Source: Asterias amurensis (Eukaryota > Echinodermata > Asteroidea > Forcipulatida > Asteriidae). From it: 64,000 bases of DNA. The translations under genes were made by a program, and so were the position numbers. Positions 22,442 through 33,809 of the stretch are shown piece by piece. A model generated the notes under the pieces. The model had not been told where the DNA came from. It saw only the letters and a list, made by a program, of their open reading frames with translations, and ran no database searches. The stretch is taken from contig NC_092649.1 in assembly GCF_032118995.1 (NCBI RefSeq), forward strand, positions 20,087,832-20,151,831. The letters run 5' to 3'. Positions within the stretch are counted from its first letter, which is position 1. Every line of letters begins with the position of its first letter.

Positions 22442-25367
22442 TCTATACTATTAAAAGCGTAACCTGCGCCATCTTGGATTGAAAATTAGAAGGTCCAGTG
22501 GTATGGCATCCTTGTGGAATCCAACACGGTTGTTTGTGTGGAATTCAATACGTTTGTGTGGTTTTAGACGTCGGGTTGCAAGTCTGCAAAACCCGGATCC
22601 AAACTCGCACTTACAAGTCATGTGATTGGAGGAAGTTTGGGCGGCGACCGTGCGTCAACCACTGGTCGATGTTGTTACCAGACTTCCTAGAAATCTTTCT
22701 GACAGGCGACTCATTGGACAGTGTTTCGCAGATGGTGCTCCGGATTGGTTCATTCATTGCCCCTTGAACGCCCACCCGCCATTCGATCCGCCCTTTTTGG
22801 TCAGGTTACTTTCGTGTTGTACTAAGCATGGTTCTCCGGATTGGTTCATTCATTGCCGCGCAGGGTCGAAAGGGTCGAAGAGGCTGGGTGCCAGGACAAA
22901 TCCGAAACCAATCTCACGAATTTGACCGAATTTGCATTGAATGGATTAAGTACCGTAGATTGATGTTTCGCAGGTGACCATGTGTCAACCACTGGTCGAC
23001 GTTGTTATCAGACTTCCTAGAAATGCTTCTGCGGGTGACTCATTTGTTGAAAAGATTAAATGTAGAATATTTATAAAAAAGCATTCACTTCCAAACGGCA
23101 TGAGAATTATCATGATGAACAAGGATGGGATCAAATGGAAGCTTAATAATTTGGAAACATTGGGTAGGGCCGGCTATAGGTTGGAAGGTGTCTAAGGGAA
23201 CTTTACAATTAATAACATTTTGGGGGTGGGGGGCCTTACACAAAGAGCCATTCTGGTCAGTGTATTGTGAGTGGTGTGTTGTCTGGTTTGAGACAGGCCA
23301 CCTGTTGCTTGGTGAAGAAGGTCGCCGTGGGACCACTTTAGGTTGACAGTGGGTGGCGACCTTGGACCTTTTGCCAGTAAACTCAAATGGGTACATGAAT
23401 ACCGTTTTAGAATACGGTCTGTTCATGGAGGTATAATGTTGCAGTTTCAGAGTTTAACCATGGCGGTAGAATTGTGAAACCATTCCTTACTCTATGGTGA
23501 AACTTATACACCAAGTCAAAGGCTGTTTTGAAGCTGTAAAAAAAAGGACTTTGCTTTGCATTTGGTCAAAGTTGTTTAGCAAAACGACATTAAGTTTCCT
23601 TTTGAATAAGTCCATTCACAAAATTGGTTAGAGCAGTGTGTCGGTCAGGTCTCAGAATGTACATTTTGCCAAATCCATTATGAAGATTAATTTAGTCATC
23701 GGCCCGTCGGGTTGGTTACTGATGGAGATAATATTAACAAAAGAGACCTCGTGCGGCTGAATGGGGTACATTTTTAGGAGTTTGTCTATTGACCCAAACT
23801 GGACGTAACAAACCCTAAACATGACTTGACATGCTTTCTGAAAGTGAAATAAGTTAGAGAAAATTAAGGAGTGGGGACGAGTTTATCGTTTTTATTTAGT
23901 TTGTGTTATAGGGTTCCAGAGATATGGGATGTATGGAGGTTTGTTCCTAGAGCAGCGTGAACATGAACGCGGTCAGAAATTGTGTCGTTTGTCGTTCAAA
24001 TTTCGCGAGATGCAATAAGCCCAAAGTGACAATAAAACAAAAACCAGACCTGCCAAGTCTCACACATTAGGCGTGAGACTCACGCACTTGGGCTCTGTCT
24101 CACGCTCACACGCACATCAACCATTATTGGGGCGAGATCGGGAAACAAAATTAACGACATTTTTTGTACAAAATTTGTACAAACAGAGCGCAAAATTGCA
24201 GATTGCGCACGCGTTTGCTCATCCAGTAGGTTCAGCTCAAATTCGGCAGAGCGCAAAACGCTTATTGCGCACAAGTTTGTTCCGATTCTTTTAGCAAATT
24301 CGTTGAAATGCGCTCCACTAGCGAAGACACAACAGGCAGAAGAAGTGAGCGATTGATTTTGGACACCATTTTTAGTCTATTTTTTTCAAGTTTGGAAGGA
24401 TATAATCTGACACAATCGAACCTCCACATTAACCATCAACATCTCCTGTGTGTACCTCAAGTGAGTTTTAATTATTCTGAGGAGGCTTTTGATGCATTTT
24501 GAAACACTTTTTGTCCACAATTAAATTTCACATTGTTTTATTTATTTATAAAAAAAAAAATAAAAAAAAAGGTTGGGCGGCGATTTAAAAAGGCCTTCTT
24601 AAACTGGCAATTTTTTTTCCGGGGGGATGGGGGTTGAGCTTTGAAAAATCTCACACATAGCTAGCCTCTGGACTTGGCATCTCTGCCTGCAAAACACTTT
24701 TTTGACGTTCACGTTAAGTGCTCCCGTTATACATGCAGCCTATTGACCAGAAAGTTTACAAGACCAATTCAGATGAGAATAAACTAAAAAGAGGCCTACG
24801 CTCTTACCACCCCCACCCCCCCCCCCCGAAAAAAACAGTAGATAAATTAGATTTGTGGCACACAGCATGTTCCAAAAACACGCTTTACTTATAGTGCTGT
24901 AGCAACGCTATGTATCGTGGGACGTAAAAATGTCATTTTTGACGATGTTTTTTAAAAAGGAAATGCAAGCATTATGAATGTATATCGAGTGTGTGGAGAA
25001 AGTTTTGGTAGTGTAGTACAAAAGAAACTTTAGTTATTGCTGGCTAACGGTCAGTTTCACCTATCAACGCTGATTTGAAAAACGTGTAACGTTAGGGAGG
25101 CCCAACATATTAGACCCCTATAAGGATCACGGGGGAGCCTTATAGTTTCTAGATGAATAAGGTACGTTGTCTAACCCAAAACGAGGTGGGTACAGCCACT
25201 GCAAGTAGTGGTGGACGTGCGAAATAGCTTCATTTTGGGTTAGAATTATGACGCCATGCATAAATATTGAGAGAGGCGTATAACACCCTCACCCACATTT
25301 CGAAATATTTGTGTAAAGGATTTTTATATCCTAGCGGGGTGCCGCGCGAAGCGCGGCATCCCGCTAG
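22442..25367 (+). mobile_element. Helitron-like element, non-autonomous as read
   Basis: The 5' end is TCTATACTATTAAAAGCG after an A. The 3' end is CTAG before a T, as expected for insertion between A and T without target duplication. The last 37 bp (25331-25367) form a near-perfect palindrome with core GCCGCGCGAAGCGCGGC. I found no Rep/helicase frame in the 2926 bp. The inside holds two direct repeats (22654-22716 against 22984-23043; 22733-22760 against 22829-22856) and a possible nested element at 24046-24690. Terminal sequences match my memory of animal Helitrons/Helentrons; no search was run. Confidence 0.72.
24046..24690. repeat. Possible nested element inside the Helitron
   Basis: AGACCTGCCAAGTCTCACAC at the left and GACTTGGCATCTCTGCCTG at the right are imperfectly inverted. 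Between them lie many GTGAGACTCACGC-like palindromes and a second inverted pair built on GCGCAAAATTGC / GCGCAAAACGC. Non-coding as far as I can see. Confidence 0.35.
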
Positions 25368-25944
25368 TCAGTATTATTTTGACAGAAACCAATACATGTA
25401 TAACCTTACCTTCAATATATTCAATACCAAGGGACTGGGAGGCCAGATCCTTTATACAAAATGTTCCTGGTATTCATGACCTTGTATTCACGGTACTGTA
25501 GCATGGTCTGTTGCAGATCCAAGTACCTTTGACCGATCCAGTGTACAATGCAGCCAAGTTTAATGGGCCGATTGTCACCTCATATTTTTTCTCAGTACAC
25601 TTACCAACGGAAACAGCTGCATTTGACCCTGACCCCCAATAATTATCAAGGAGGCCTCCTCAATATTCCCACACTGCATATTGTTATTATTCTATAACTA
25701 CGTGTTGATGAAAGTACCAAGATATAACCCATAAAAAGAGCAGTAACCGAGAAAGAACCACAAATACTATACCAAGTTGCATAGCACATTGCAAGGTACA
25801 GCATGCAAACAGTCAACTGTAATTTAAGTCTCGTAGGCATCCCATGGATTTCTACAGTTTATGAAACAGTATCCACCCTCAAAGATGTCTGCTGGCACAA
25901 TGCCAGTAGGCCTACCATACTGTACAATGTATTGTAAAGCCTGT

Positions 25945-26165
25945 ATGCTTCGTTTGTGAAAGAGCAAGGGCACCAAGGCATTTTCTCCATGGTAAAGGCG
26001 GGCACCCTATCATCAGGACATTTTAAATCTCTACTGTCAGAGTATTTTAAGGGCACCAACCAATTCATGGCAATGACCAGGGGTATGGAGGTTGGAGGGA
26101 AGGAACAGGTCAGAGGGTATGTAAAAGATGTAAACAAGTGTGAGACAAATTCAAGACCTGATGTG
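25945..26165 (+). repeat. CACCAAGGCATTTTC repeat
   Basis: It starts GTATGCTTCGTTTGTGAAAG, runs through CACCAAGGCATTTTCTCC and GGCACCCTATCATC, and ends in AAGACCTGATGTG. Internal GGAGGTTGGAGGGAAGGAAC is a local change. Confidence 0.6.
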
Positions 26166-26647
26166 TACATGTAGGCCTACATGTACACAAAACACTACAC
26201 ATTTGGTGTCATGGGCTATTTTTCCCACTGTTGTGTCCTCAATACGGTAAATTAACATGGGCTGAAGAAAGATGATTAAAAAGAGGGCACTATCAGATGA
26301 CATTTCTATACTATTTGCTATATCTTTTTGATAGTATCCAAAAAGGTGTAGGTTTCTGGATTCACGTTTTCAACTCAAGAATTGACTCAGTCAATTTCTA
26401 ATTCAGCCTTTTCAAAAGGCTATATTTAAGAGAAAATGCCCCTGCTACAGTAGCATGGCTAAACTAGTGCTAAATGTAGGGTCGACCTTCCATAAACCAT
26501 TTGGTTGGCTACTGTACTTTAAAATCAGTTTGCATTTAGCCGTTTCTTTTCATGTTTCTTCATCTTCTTCCAAGTAAAGTGCAGGCTGCATGGTAAAAAC
26601 AGGAATATGGTGCGCGCGCTGTTTGTTTGGACTTTTGAGTTGGAACC

Positions 26648-27037
26648 TTAAAGGAACACGTTGCCTTGGATCGGACGAGTTGGTCTATTAAAAGCGTTAT
26701 AACCGTTTGTTATGAAATGCATATGGTTAGAAAGATGTTTTAAAAGTAGAATATAATGATCCACACAAGTATCACTCGAAATTGCACGGTTTTCCTTTTA
26801 CGTCGCGAACTATCACGGTCGGCCATTTATGGGAGTCAAAATTTTGACTCCCATAAATGGCCGACCGTGTTAGTCGACAGGGTAAAAAGAAAACCACGCA
26901 GTTTCGAGGCATATTTGTGTAGATCATTGTATTCTACTTTTACAATATCTTTCTAACCATATACATTTTACAACAAACGGTTACAGAACGCTTTTCAAAG
27001 ACCAACTCGACCGATCCAAGGCAATGTGTTCCTTTAA
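26648..27037. mobile_element. TTAA-flanked fold-back element, almost a complete palindrome
   Basis: It starts TTAAAGGAACACGTTGCCTT and ends with the inverse AAGGCAATGTGTTCCTTTAA. The arms run about 190 bp to the centre at GTCAAAATTTTGAC (26835-26848). Arms differ at scattered sites. The ends share TTAAAG with the other TTAA families here. Confidence 0.85.
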
Positions 27038-27049
27038 CCCAAAGGTTTG

Positions 27050-29660
27050 CCTTGATCAGCATTCTCCCTTGACTCTGCCTGTTTAAACACCTACATGTAA
27101 GGACCAGAATAAATTCTGTTATGATGATGTCCAGTATTTAATAAACAAATTGCTCCATTGGAAACAACCGTATGGTGCATACAACTGGACTAAAAAAGCT
27201 ATGGATACTTTTGGTTTGTGTAGTATAACACTATACACTGAAGTGAATACACACCCCAAAAACAAGCTAATATCGGGTGAAGGCGTCAGCAGAGAAGGGT
27301 TACGTTATCGGATCTATACATAGTGTATATGGGCCAACTTTACACAATACTCCGGCCATGGATAGAGGTAGAAGAAATCTCCATACTGCATTGCTTCAGC
27401 CATCACAACCTTGACCTTGTTGAGCTTGAGGCTAGCCCGCTAGGTCTACCTACTTTTTAATACAATTATATTTTTAGGGGCCTATAATTTGTTTATTTAT
27501 TATAGATGAGGTTAACCTCTAAGAAACTAAGGCTTTTATTTTTTAGGGAGCCTTTTATATAGTTTCTAGAACTTAGAAGTGTGGATGAGGAAGAATTACC
27601 TCAATTCAATTCAATTCATTTCACTTTATTTCCAAATCCAAACAAATAAACAAAACAATTAGCAGTGATCATGCCTAAAAAACAACTAATATTAATAATG
27701 CTAACCTACAGGCTACAATCCCCTACATTCTGACTGACACATTATTTGTATTTTCACTTCATTCAGATAGGGGCCTACTGATTAGTACGTACAGTATACT
27801 AATCTATTACTAAATGTAGAGTAATGTTATTACTGTTCTGAGTGGGTGCCCTGAGTATTTGCAGACTTGGCTCGTCGCCATTGATGGGAGTTGTGTACGG
27901 ATCCTTGACAATTTCCCCCTTGACGTGTTGTCTGCTGAATGTTTGTTTACAAATAGTAGACTCCCCTTTGCCACGGCCTCGGCTGGCTTCCTTCAATACC
28001 TTTTCACTTTATTTTCTTGAAACAACCTAAAAATGATAGCTTTACAAAAATCAGAACCACCCTGGACTGTCAATGTTACTTCATCATTGTACTTACCTTT
28101 CAATCACACTTCTAACGAACAAGCAATCAATTAGTGACCGATGAGTGGAGTTTTGTTGTCAACTTCTGTCTGGTTTACGTTTATAATAATTAGTTAACAA
28201 TGTATTCGTACGTACACATGTCACTCTCACACACATATCACACGTACACATGTCTGCTGTACGGTTTGGGTCATGTACATATGTACACAAGCAAGTAGCG
28301 CGTGACGTTTTCTTGACCTCTAAAATGTTATGAATAATTCATATCAAGATGTGATTGGTACCCTCTCCTGCTAAGCGTAAACAAATAGGCATCTCATATG
28401 TAACCAGTTGAAAACAGTATCATCACGGAAGCGGACTTTGATGACGTAATGGAAAGCTTCTCAGAAGTCACGTTTCTTTGACCCCTTTCGGTTCGCAATA
28501 AAACAATGTTTACACTCGCCAATTTGCTGTCAACGTTCTATAAAAGCGTTTATGACTATAATATGCAGTCCTAAATAACCTAGTCATCAAATTGTAAACC
28601 TCCTAGCATCGAAAAACTGGTCTGAATTGTAACATTTTAATTGTATTAATCACATAGGGGTGGGGGTGGGGGCGGGGGGGGGGTCCGAAGTGTTCGTTTG
28701 TTGAAAGTACAGGGTCACTTCAAAACTGAACAACTACGTGATCAGGTGACAGCGCCCTCTCTCCAGCATTTCGCAAACGAACATCAATTCTCAGAAATCT
28801 GAGAAACAATTGCATGAGATCGTTTCTAAGATTCAATGTTTTCATTGGTTCATATAGTGATAATTTTGCAGGATGCTTACTAACCACCACCTAGTAAGCT
28901 TTCGGATAGAAAACACACCATTTTATTTCAGGGTCATTACGTAACGCTACCTTTAATTGTTGAAGTGAAATAAATCAAGTTATAGGGAAACAATTTTAGT
29001 GAGTACAATTTGTAAAAAATAGTTTCGGGTTGAACAAAGATTTTTTCTTGCTGGAATGGGATTTGAACCAATGACCTTGGTTCTATACGCGCTGGCGTGA
29101 CTCAGTATGCCCAATGAAACATGACTTCAAAAGTTGGATTAACAAATCTTGTTTTATGAAGGATACAAAGTTCTTGGCTCAAAGTTCTCGGTCTCTCATG
29201 CGACTTAAATAGCACCCTCTTGTGACCAGTGGTTGTAGACTGTCCGGGATTATGGCTTATTTATATGTTTTATTACCTTTTAGAAAATCTATCCTAGCGC
29301 GTCACAATCATGCAGGTAAATTTGTAAATAATTTGATGTTTTGGATCCCGTGCTCACCATGAAGAGAAAAACATTATTTTAATCATTATCATTTTGATTG
29401 GCAGTGATTTATTTGAATCCCAGACGAGCTATATTAAAACCATCTAACAAAATAAAATTCAATCAACTATGCAAAGTGTTTGCCACAATATGGTTTTTCT
29501 TTGGTGGTTTAATTGTTTGCTTGTCTGTAAGTGCTGTCAATAATCTAAAAGACATTTCAGAACATACTCAATCATTGTGTCGAACAGATTTTCATGAGCA
29601 CAGTTCAGACAATACAATCTATAGCTCACTGAAGAAAACTACCTCGTAATATTGTTGTTT
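27050..29660. other. Intergenic stretch with a GTACACATGT-rich patch
   Basis: 28195-28285 has several GTACACATGT/GTACATATGTAC motifs. 28661-28682 is a G-rich tract. 29398-29649 is an open plus-strand frame with one hydrophobic segment (IWFFFGGLIVCLSV) but no start, splice or family support. Confidence 0.4.
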
Positions 29661-29668
29661 GTGTGATG

Positions 29669-30045
29669 TTAAAGATGCTATGTCAGATTTTTGGCCGATT
29701 TGACCCCAAAATTTTGATTTAAAATTCAATATGTATTTTGATGGGGTCGAGAAAGTTACAAGCTTTCATTTGAGTCATTGCTCGAAAAAGTCCGCCAATT
29801 AACAGTAGCAGTGAAATAAAGTGCTCAAAATTAGTTTTTGTCGGGATCCCGACAATATATCACGTGACCAATTCTTATGTGTTTTATAAGAAACGTTTTA
29901 AATTTTTGTCATGGTTCCTGACCATTAAAAGTATAAGTTAAACTTTCCTTTTTTCGTTAGAGCAGGTGATACTCTTTGAAATACCATTCACTCAAACAAA
30001 TCTATTTTTTAATGTTTGGGGCAAAAAATCTGACAGCATCTTTAA
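29669..30045. mobile_element. TTAA MITE (AAGATGCTATGTCAGAT family)
   Basis: It starts TTAAAGATGCTATGTCAGAT and ends ATCTGACAGCATCTTTAA, with TTAA at both ends and TIRs of about 25 bp. A GTCGGGATCCCGAC palindrome sits in the middle (29849). 377 bp, non-coding. Confidence 0.8.
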
Positions 30046-30259
30046 ATCAATCAGAGTACACCTTATTAATATTGTGGTGTCATAATATCCCTCAAGTATA
30101 AGTCGTATAATAATAAACACCTCTCAAATGGGGGCCCAACAAATTAACGGAATATAGGGCCTATCGAATCTTTGAAACGATGCATGTGGAATTAACTATT
30201 GGAGAAGCGCCCCCAAGGGTGACTCAGTTTGCAATTATTTATGTATCATTTGCTTTTAT

Positions 30260-30473
30260 CCCTTCCCATGAAATATGCTTATTACATTCACGCATGCGTA
30301 CATACCCTGTTGGTTGGCAAACGCCATAGAGTTGTGCACTAAGCAGACGCGCAATCGCGTCTGCGTCACGCACCCATTAGCCGTGTACAAAACAGCGCGA
30401 TGTTCCCTCATTTTGCCAACCAAAACGTTAGTGCGCACGCGCTATGTACAATTTACATATTTCATGGGAAGGG
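30260..30473 (+). mobile_element. Complete MITE with 18-bp terminal inverted repeats
   Basis: It starts CCCTTCCCATGAAATATG and ends with the inverse CATATTTCATGGGAAGGG. The body includes the GCAGACGCGCAATCGCGTCTGC palindrome and a TTGGTTGGCAAA / TTTGCCAACCAA inverted pair, so it can fold throughout. It is very similar to 1-191, implying fairly recent copies. A diverged copy lies at 7676-7866. Confidence 0.8.
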
Positions 30474-30534
30474 GGTCTGTTGAGGGGTCCCATGCTCGTC
30501 CCCTAGGTCCTTCAAGGCCTTGTCCTGATGGGTT

Positions 30535-30859
30535 ATGTTAGCATAAACACTTAACTTGGTAATTAGCAATGGAGAGCTACTTGATAGTGTTAGTGTAAGA
30601 AACGGCCCATCTGAAGTAATAGTTTTTGAGAAAGAGGTAATTTCTCATTAGTAAAATACTACAGTTGAAGCCTTTTATTGAGCATCTGAAAGAACACAAA
30701 GCAATGCAACAAGGGTGTTTTTTCTTTCATTGTTCTCTTGTTAATTCGATGACCAATTACTTAGCCACAATTTTCACAGGTTTATTTTATGCATAATGTT
30801 AGGATACAAAGTAAGAATACTGGTCTTTGACAATTACCAAAGGTGTCCAGTGCCTTTAA
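30535..30859 (-). mobile_element. TTAA MITE (GGCAGTGGACAC family), 5'-truncated
   Basis: It lacks one terminus; it begins at TTAGCATAAACACTT and ends GGTGTCCAGTGCCTTTAA. Its terminal TTAA (30856-30859) is also the first TTAA of the next copy. Confidence 0.75.
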
Positions 30860-30903
30860 AGGCAGTGGACACTATTGGTAATTGTCAAAGACTAGTCTTC
30901 ACA

Positions 30904-33467
30904 CACTGTTATTCTGCTGTGTAAAAAAACGTTGTGTAAAATCTTTTTTAAACAACTGTGTAATTTGTACACAACGTTGTGTACTCACTTCCAAGTTGTG
31001 TACAATGCTAGTTGTGTAATGCAAGTTAAATATTATAAATCGATAAAACCTCCAAAACTGAGTTTTACACAACTATTGTGTAAACTTTGAAGCACGTGAT
31101 CAAAAAGCAACCAATCACGAAGTACTTTTGCTTGGCAAACAAAACGGACAAAACAAAATGGCTAACGTACTTTGCCGCTACTGTCGACAAAAGCAGCGGG
31201 GATTTGAAGATTTTGTTCATTGTGGCGGTAAGTAAATAACAATTCACTGGTTTGAACCAAGAGTACCGTAATAAGGACCATTTTGTGTGGGTATCTGTCA
31301 GTTGGCTTTCGGTAAATTAGCATACAATTATAAGTTTTTACCTCGTCGATGACAACGGGTTACGCGGACATGGCGGATCGTAAAGGCCATTGTCACAACG
31401 CTGCACACTGTGCAGCGAAAATTTAGAGTTTGCATGTAACTATAAGATTTTTAACCCTCCGTAGTCAGATCAATATTGGGCCCATGAGAGAGGTCAACCC
31501 ATGAGAAGTTTGGTCATTCAATGCAGACACTTTTAAAAATAAGTTTGACAGTTTTAACATTAGTTATTCAAGTCAGTTTTGCTGTATTTTCCGACTAGTT
31601 CTATCATTCAATCATGTCTATTTCGTCAACTCGACCTATCTCCAACTCAGAGTACATGTATAACAATATTGATTTTTAGTCCCCCCGTGTACCACGCACA
31701 CGGCCAACCCGCGTGTGTTTCGGAGCGCTCCATGGTCTAACATGCACAGCATTGTGTGAAGGCTTGAACATTTTTCATGGACATTTGTTTGTATATCTTC
31801 TGACGATTTGACATAAATTGTTCTTGCAAAACACTGTTTAGTTAGCTGAAAATAGTATTTATTTGGGCTTTTATAAGGGCTTGAAAATTATTATTCGGTA
31901 TATGGAATTATTTGGTATGATGCAAAGAAATTTTAACTGCAAAACATTGCAGGGAATTTTAGACTCGTACGTACATTGTGAACAAAATGCAAAGCAACTG
32001 GAAGAAAAACAAATATGCCCTAACCTAAAGTCGTGCTGGTGGGACTAACTAGTGGCCCCTCATGTTTTTTTTTTGTAGGCCTACTTTCAGCTACTTGATT
32101 CTGTGTTTTAAATATCTGTTCATTCAGACTATTTCAAAGTTGTCTTTCTTTTTTAAACAGGGTGGTAGTAACAGATATCCAACACTACATAATCAGCATT
32201 CCTGCATTGAAGCACCAGCCACTGCCATTCATCCTTCTCACTTGGTGGAACTTGCTACAGCACAAACTAATTAGTTAAGGATGAGTACTAGTTGGATTCT
32301 GAACGTCAAGCTATGGAGATTATTATGTGCTACTGCTGGATGTAGAACAATCATGAACTATCAGCCACACTGTTCAATACACGCCTATACTGTTAGGAAA
32401 TGCAAGAAGAATAGCAAAAACCAGCTCCCTGGAGCTACCAACATGACTATCTGGATGGACCGAGTGGATGAACTTGTTTCATTGAAGAGTTTAAAATGAA
32501 CAATTGACTGCAAAACAGTATTTACAAGGGGAAGCTGGATGTTTGAAAAGTGGACAGTTTGTTTGTCATGTTGCATTCCTTTTTGCGTCATTTTATAACT
32601 AAATTACAGTTTGTCTAAGTGACACAACAAAGCGTGTTGCTCTTGAAAAACATGTTTAACAAGCAATATTAAAAACCTGCTATTGCGCAAAGCATTTTGG
32701 CCTTTGCCAAGTTCTCTCTTGGACCATTTTGTCAACATGAGGTCGATATTGGCTGGTGACCAGCACATTTTTATTGTCATTTGTGAAGAATGAATGTATG
32801 ATTGGTGCAGTTTTGACCAATAAAATTCATTTAAATATCGTTAAAAACAAGTTGCTGAATTATTTTCTCATTATGTGTCTACACTTTGCTTAAAAATGGG
32901 CGTTCCACAACTAAATATTAATACATTGTGAACAACTATAATTGTGGAAACAAATTAACTGATTGTTATGTAAAAAGTTTGCACAATAATAGCTAATTTG
33001 GTACTATACACATAATTTTGTAGAATTTAATTTTACAAAATGATGTGTAATTAAGTATACCCAATTATTGTGTAAACTGTTTACACAGCTACTTGGTTAA
33101 AAATCTTTTACACATAATTGTGTACACTTATCACACAACTGTTGTTTAAAAACTACACAACTGGGGTTGTGTAAACCGTTTACACAACAGTTGCTAGGTT
33201 CATATAGTAAACAGGGGTTGTGTAAAATTTTACACAAGTTGTGTAATATTTTTAACCAATTAATGTGTAAACCGTTTACACAACTAGTTGTGTAAAAACC
33301 TTTTACACATAATTGTGTACAATTATCACACAACTGTTGTTTAAAAACTACACAACTGGGGTTGTGTAAACCGTTTACACAACAGTTGCTAGGTTCATAT
33401 AGTAAACAGGGGTTGTGTAAAATTTTACACAAGTTGTGTAAGATTTAACACAACCGAAATAACAGTG
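30904..33467 (+). mobile_element. CACTG-ended DNA transposon (CMC/CACTA-like), non-autonomous
   Basis: Ends are CACTGTTATT and AATAACAGTG, with a 2-bp CA duplication (30902-30903, 33468-33469) proved by the intact MITE sequence. Both ends carry many TTGTGTAAA/TTTACACAA motifs, including a duplicated block (33103-33292, repeated 33294-33441). Such terminal CACT(A/G), subterminal repeats and short duplications fit the CMC superfamily. One exon-like stretch, 31158-31227, starts ATG, encodes a C-x2-C motif (LCRYCRQKQ) and ends at GTAAGT. I see no transposase domain, so it is probably a deletion derivative. Class assignment is inference. Confidence 0.7.
33103..33441 (+). repeat. Tandem duplication of TTTACACAA-rich subterminal block
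   Basis: The block beginning CTTTTACACATAATTGTGTA recurs about 190 bp later with few changes; the second copy is cut short by the element end. It contains palindromes such as TTGTGTAAACCGTTTACACA. Confidence 0.75.
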
Positions 33468-33809
33468 CAGTTGGTGTATCCCAACATATGCATAATATAA
33501 CAAACCTGTGAAAATTTGAGCTCAATCGGTCGTCGAAGTTGCAAGATAATAATGAAAGAAAAAAACCACTCTTGTCACACAAAGTTGTGTGCTTTCTGAT
33601 GCTTGATTTCGAGGCCTCAAACTCTAAACTTGAGGTCTCGAAATCAAATTCGTGGAAAATTACTTCTTTCTCGAAAACTATGTCACTTCAGTGGGACCCG
33701 TTTCTCACAAAGTTTTATACTATCAACCTCTCCCCATTACTCGTAATCAAGAAAGGTTTTATGGTGATAATTTTGAGTAATTACCAATAGTGTCCACTGT
33801 CTTTTAAGC

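Larger units (their letters stand above)
30856..33807 (+). mobile_element. TTAA MITE (GGCAGTGGACAC family) split by a CACTG-ended element
   Basis: Left part 30856-30903 (AAGGCAGTGGACACTATTGG to GACTAGTCTTCACA) and right part 33468-33807 (CAGTTGGTGTATCCCAAC to GTGTCCACTGTCTTTTAA) join exactly as in the intact copy 21931-22322. The interruption is 30904-33467. Confidence 0.82.

Noticed and set aside
22498-22925. Overlapping open frames of 89 and 99 codons
   Set aside because: They lie in direct repeats within the Helitron-like element and resemble no protein.
29398-29649. 83-codon plus frame with a hydrophobic helix
   Set aside because: No clear start or upstream exon, AT-rich composition gives such segments by chance, and no family is recognised.
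33097-33432. 111-codon minus frame with repeated CVNGLHNPSC
   Set aside because: It is the translation of the duplicated TTTACACAA-rich transposon end; the internal repetition mirrors the DNA duplication.
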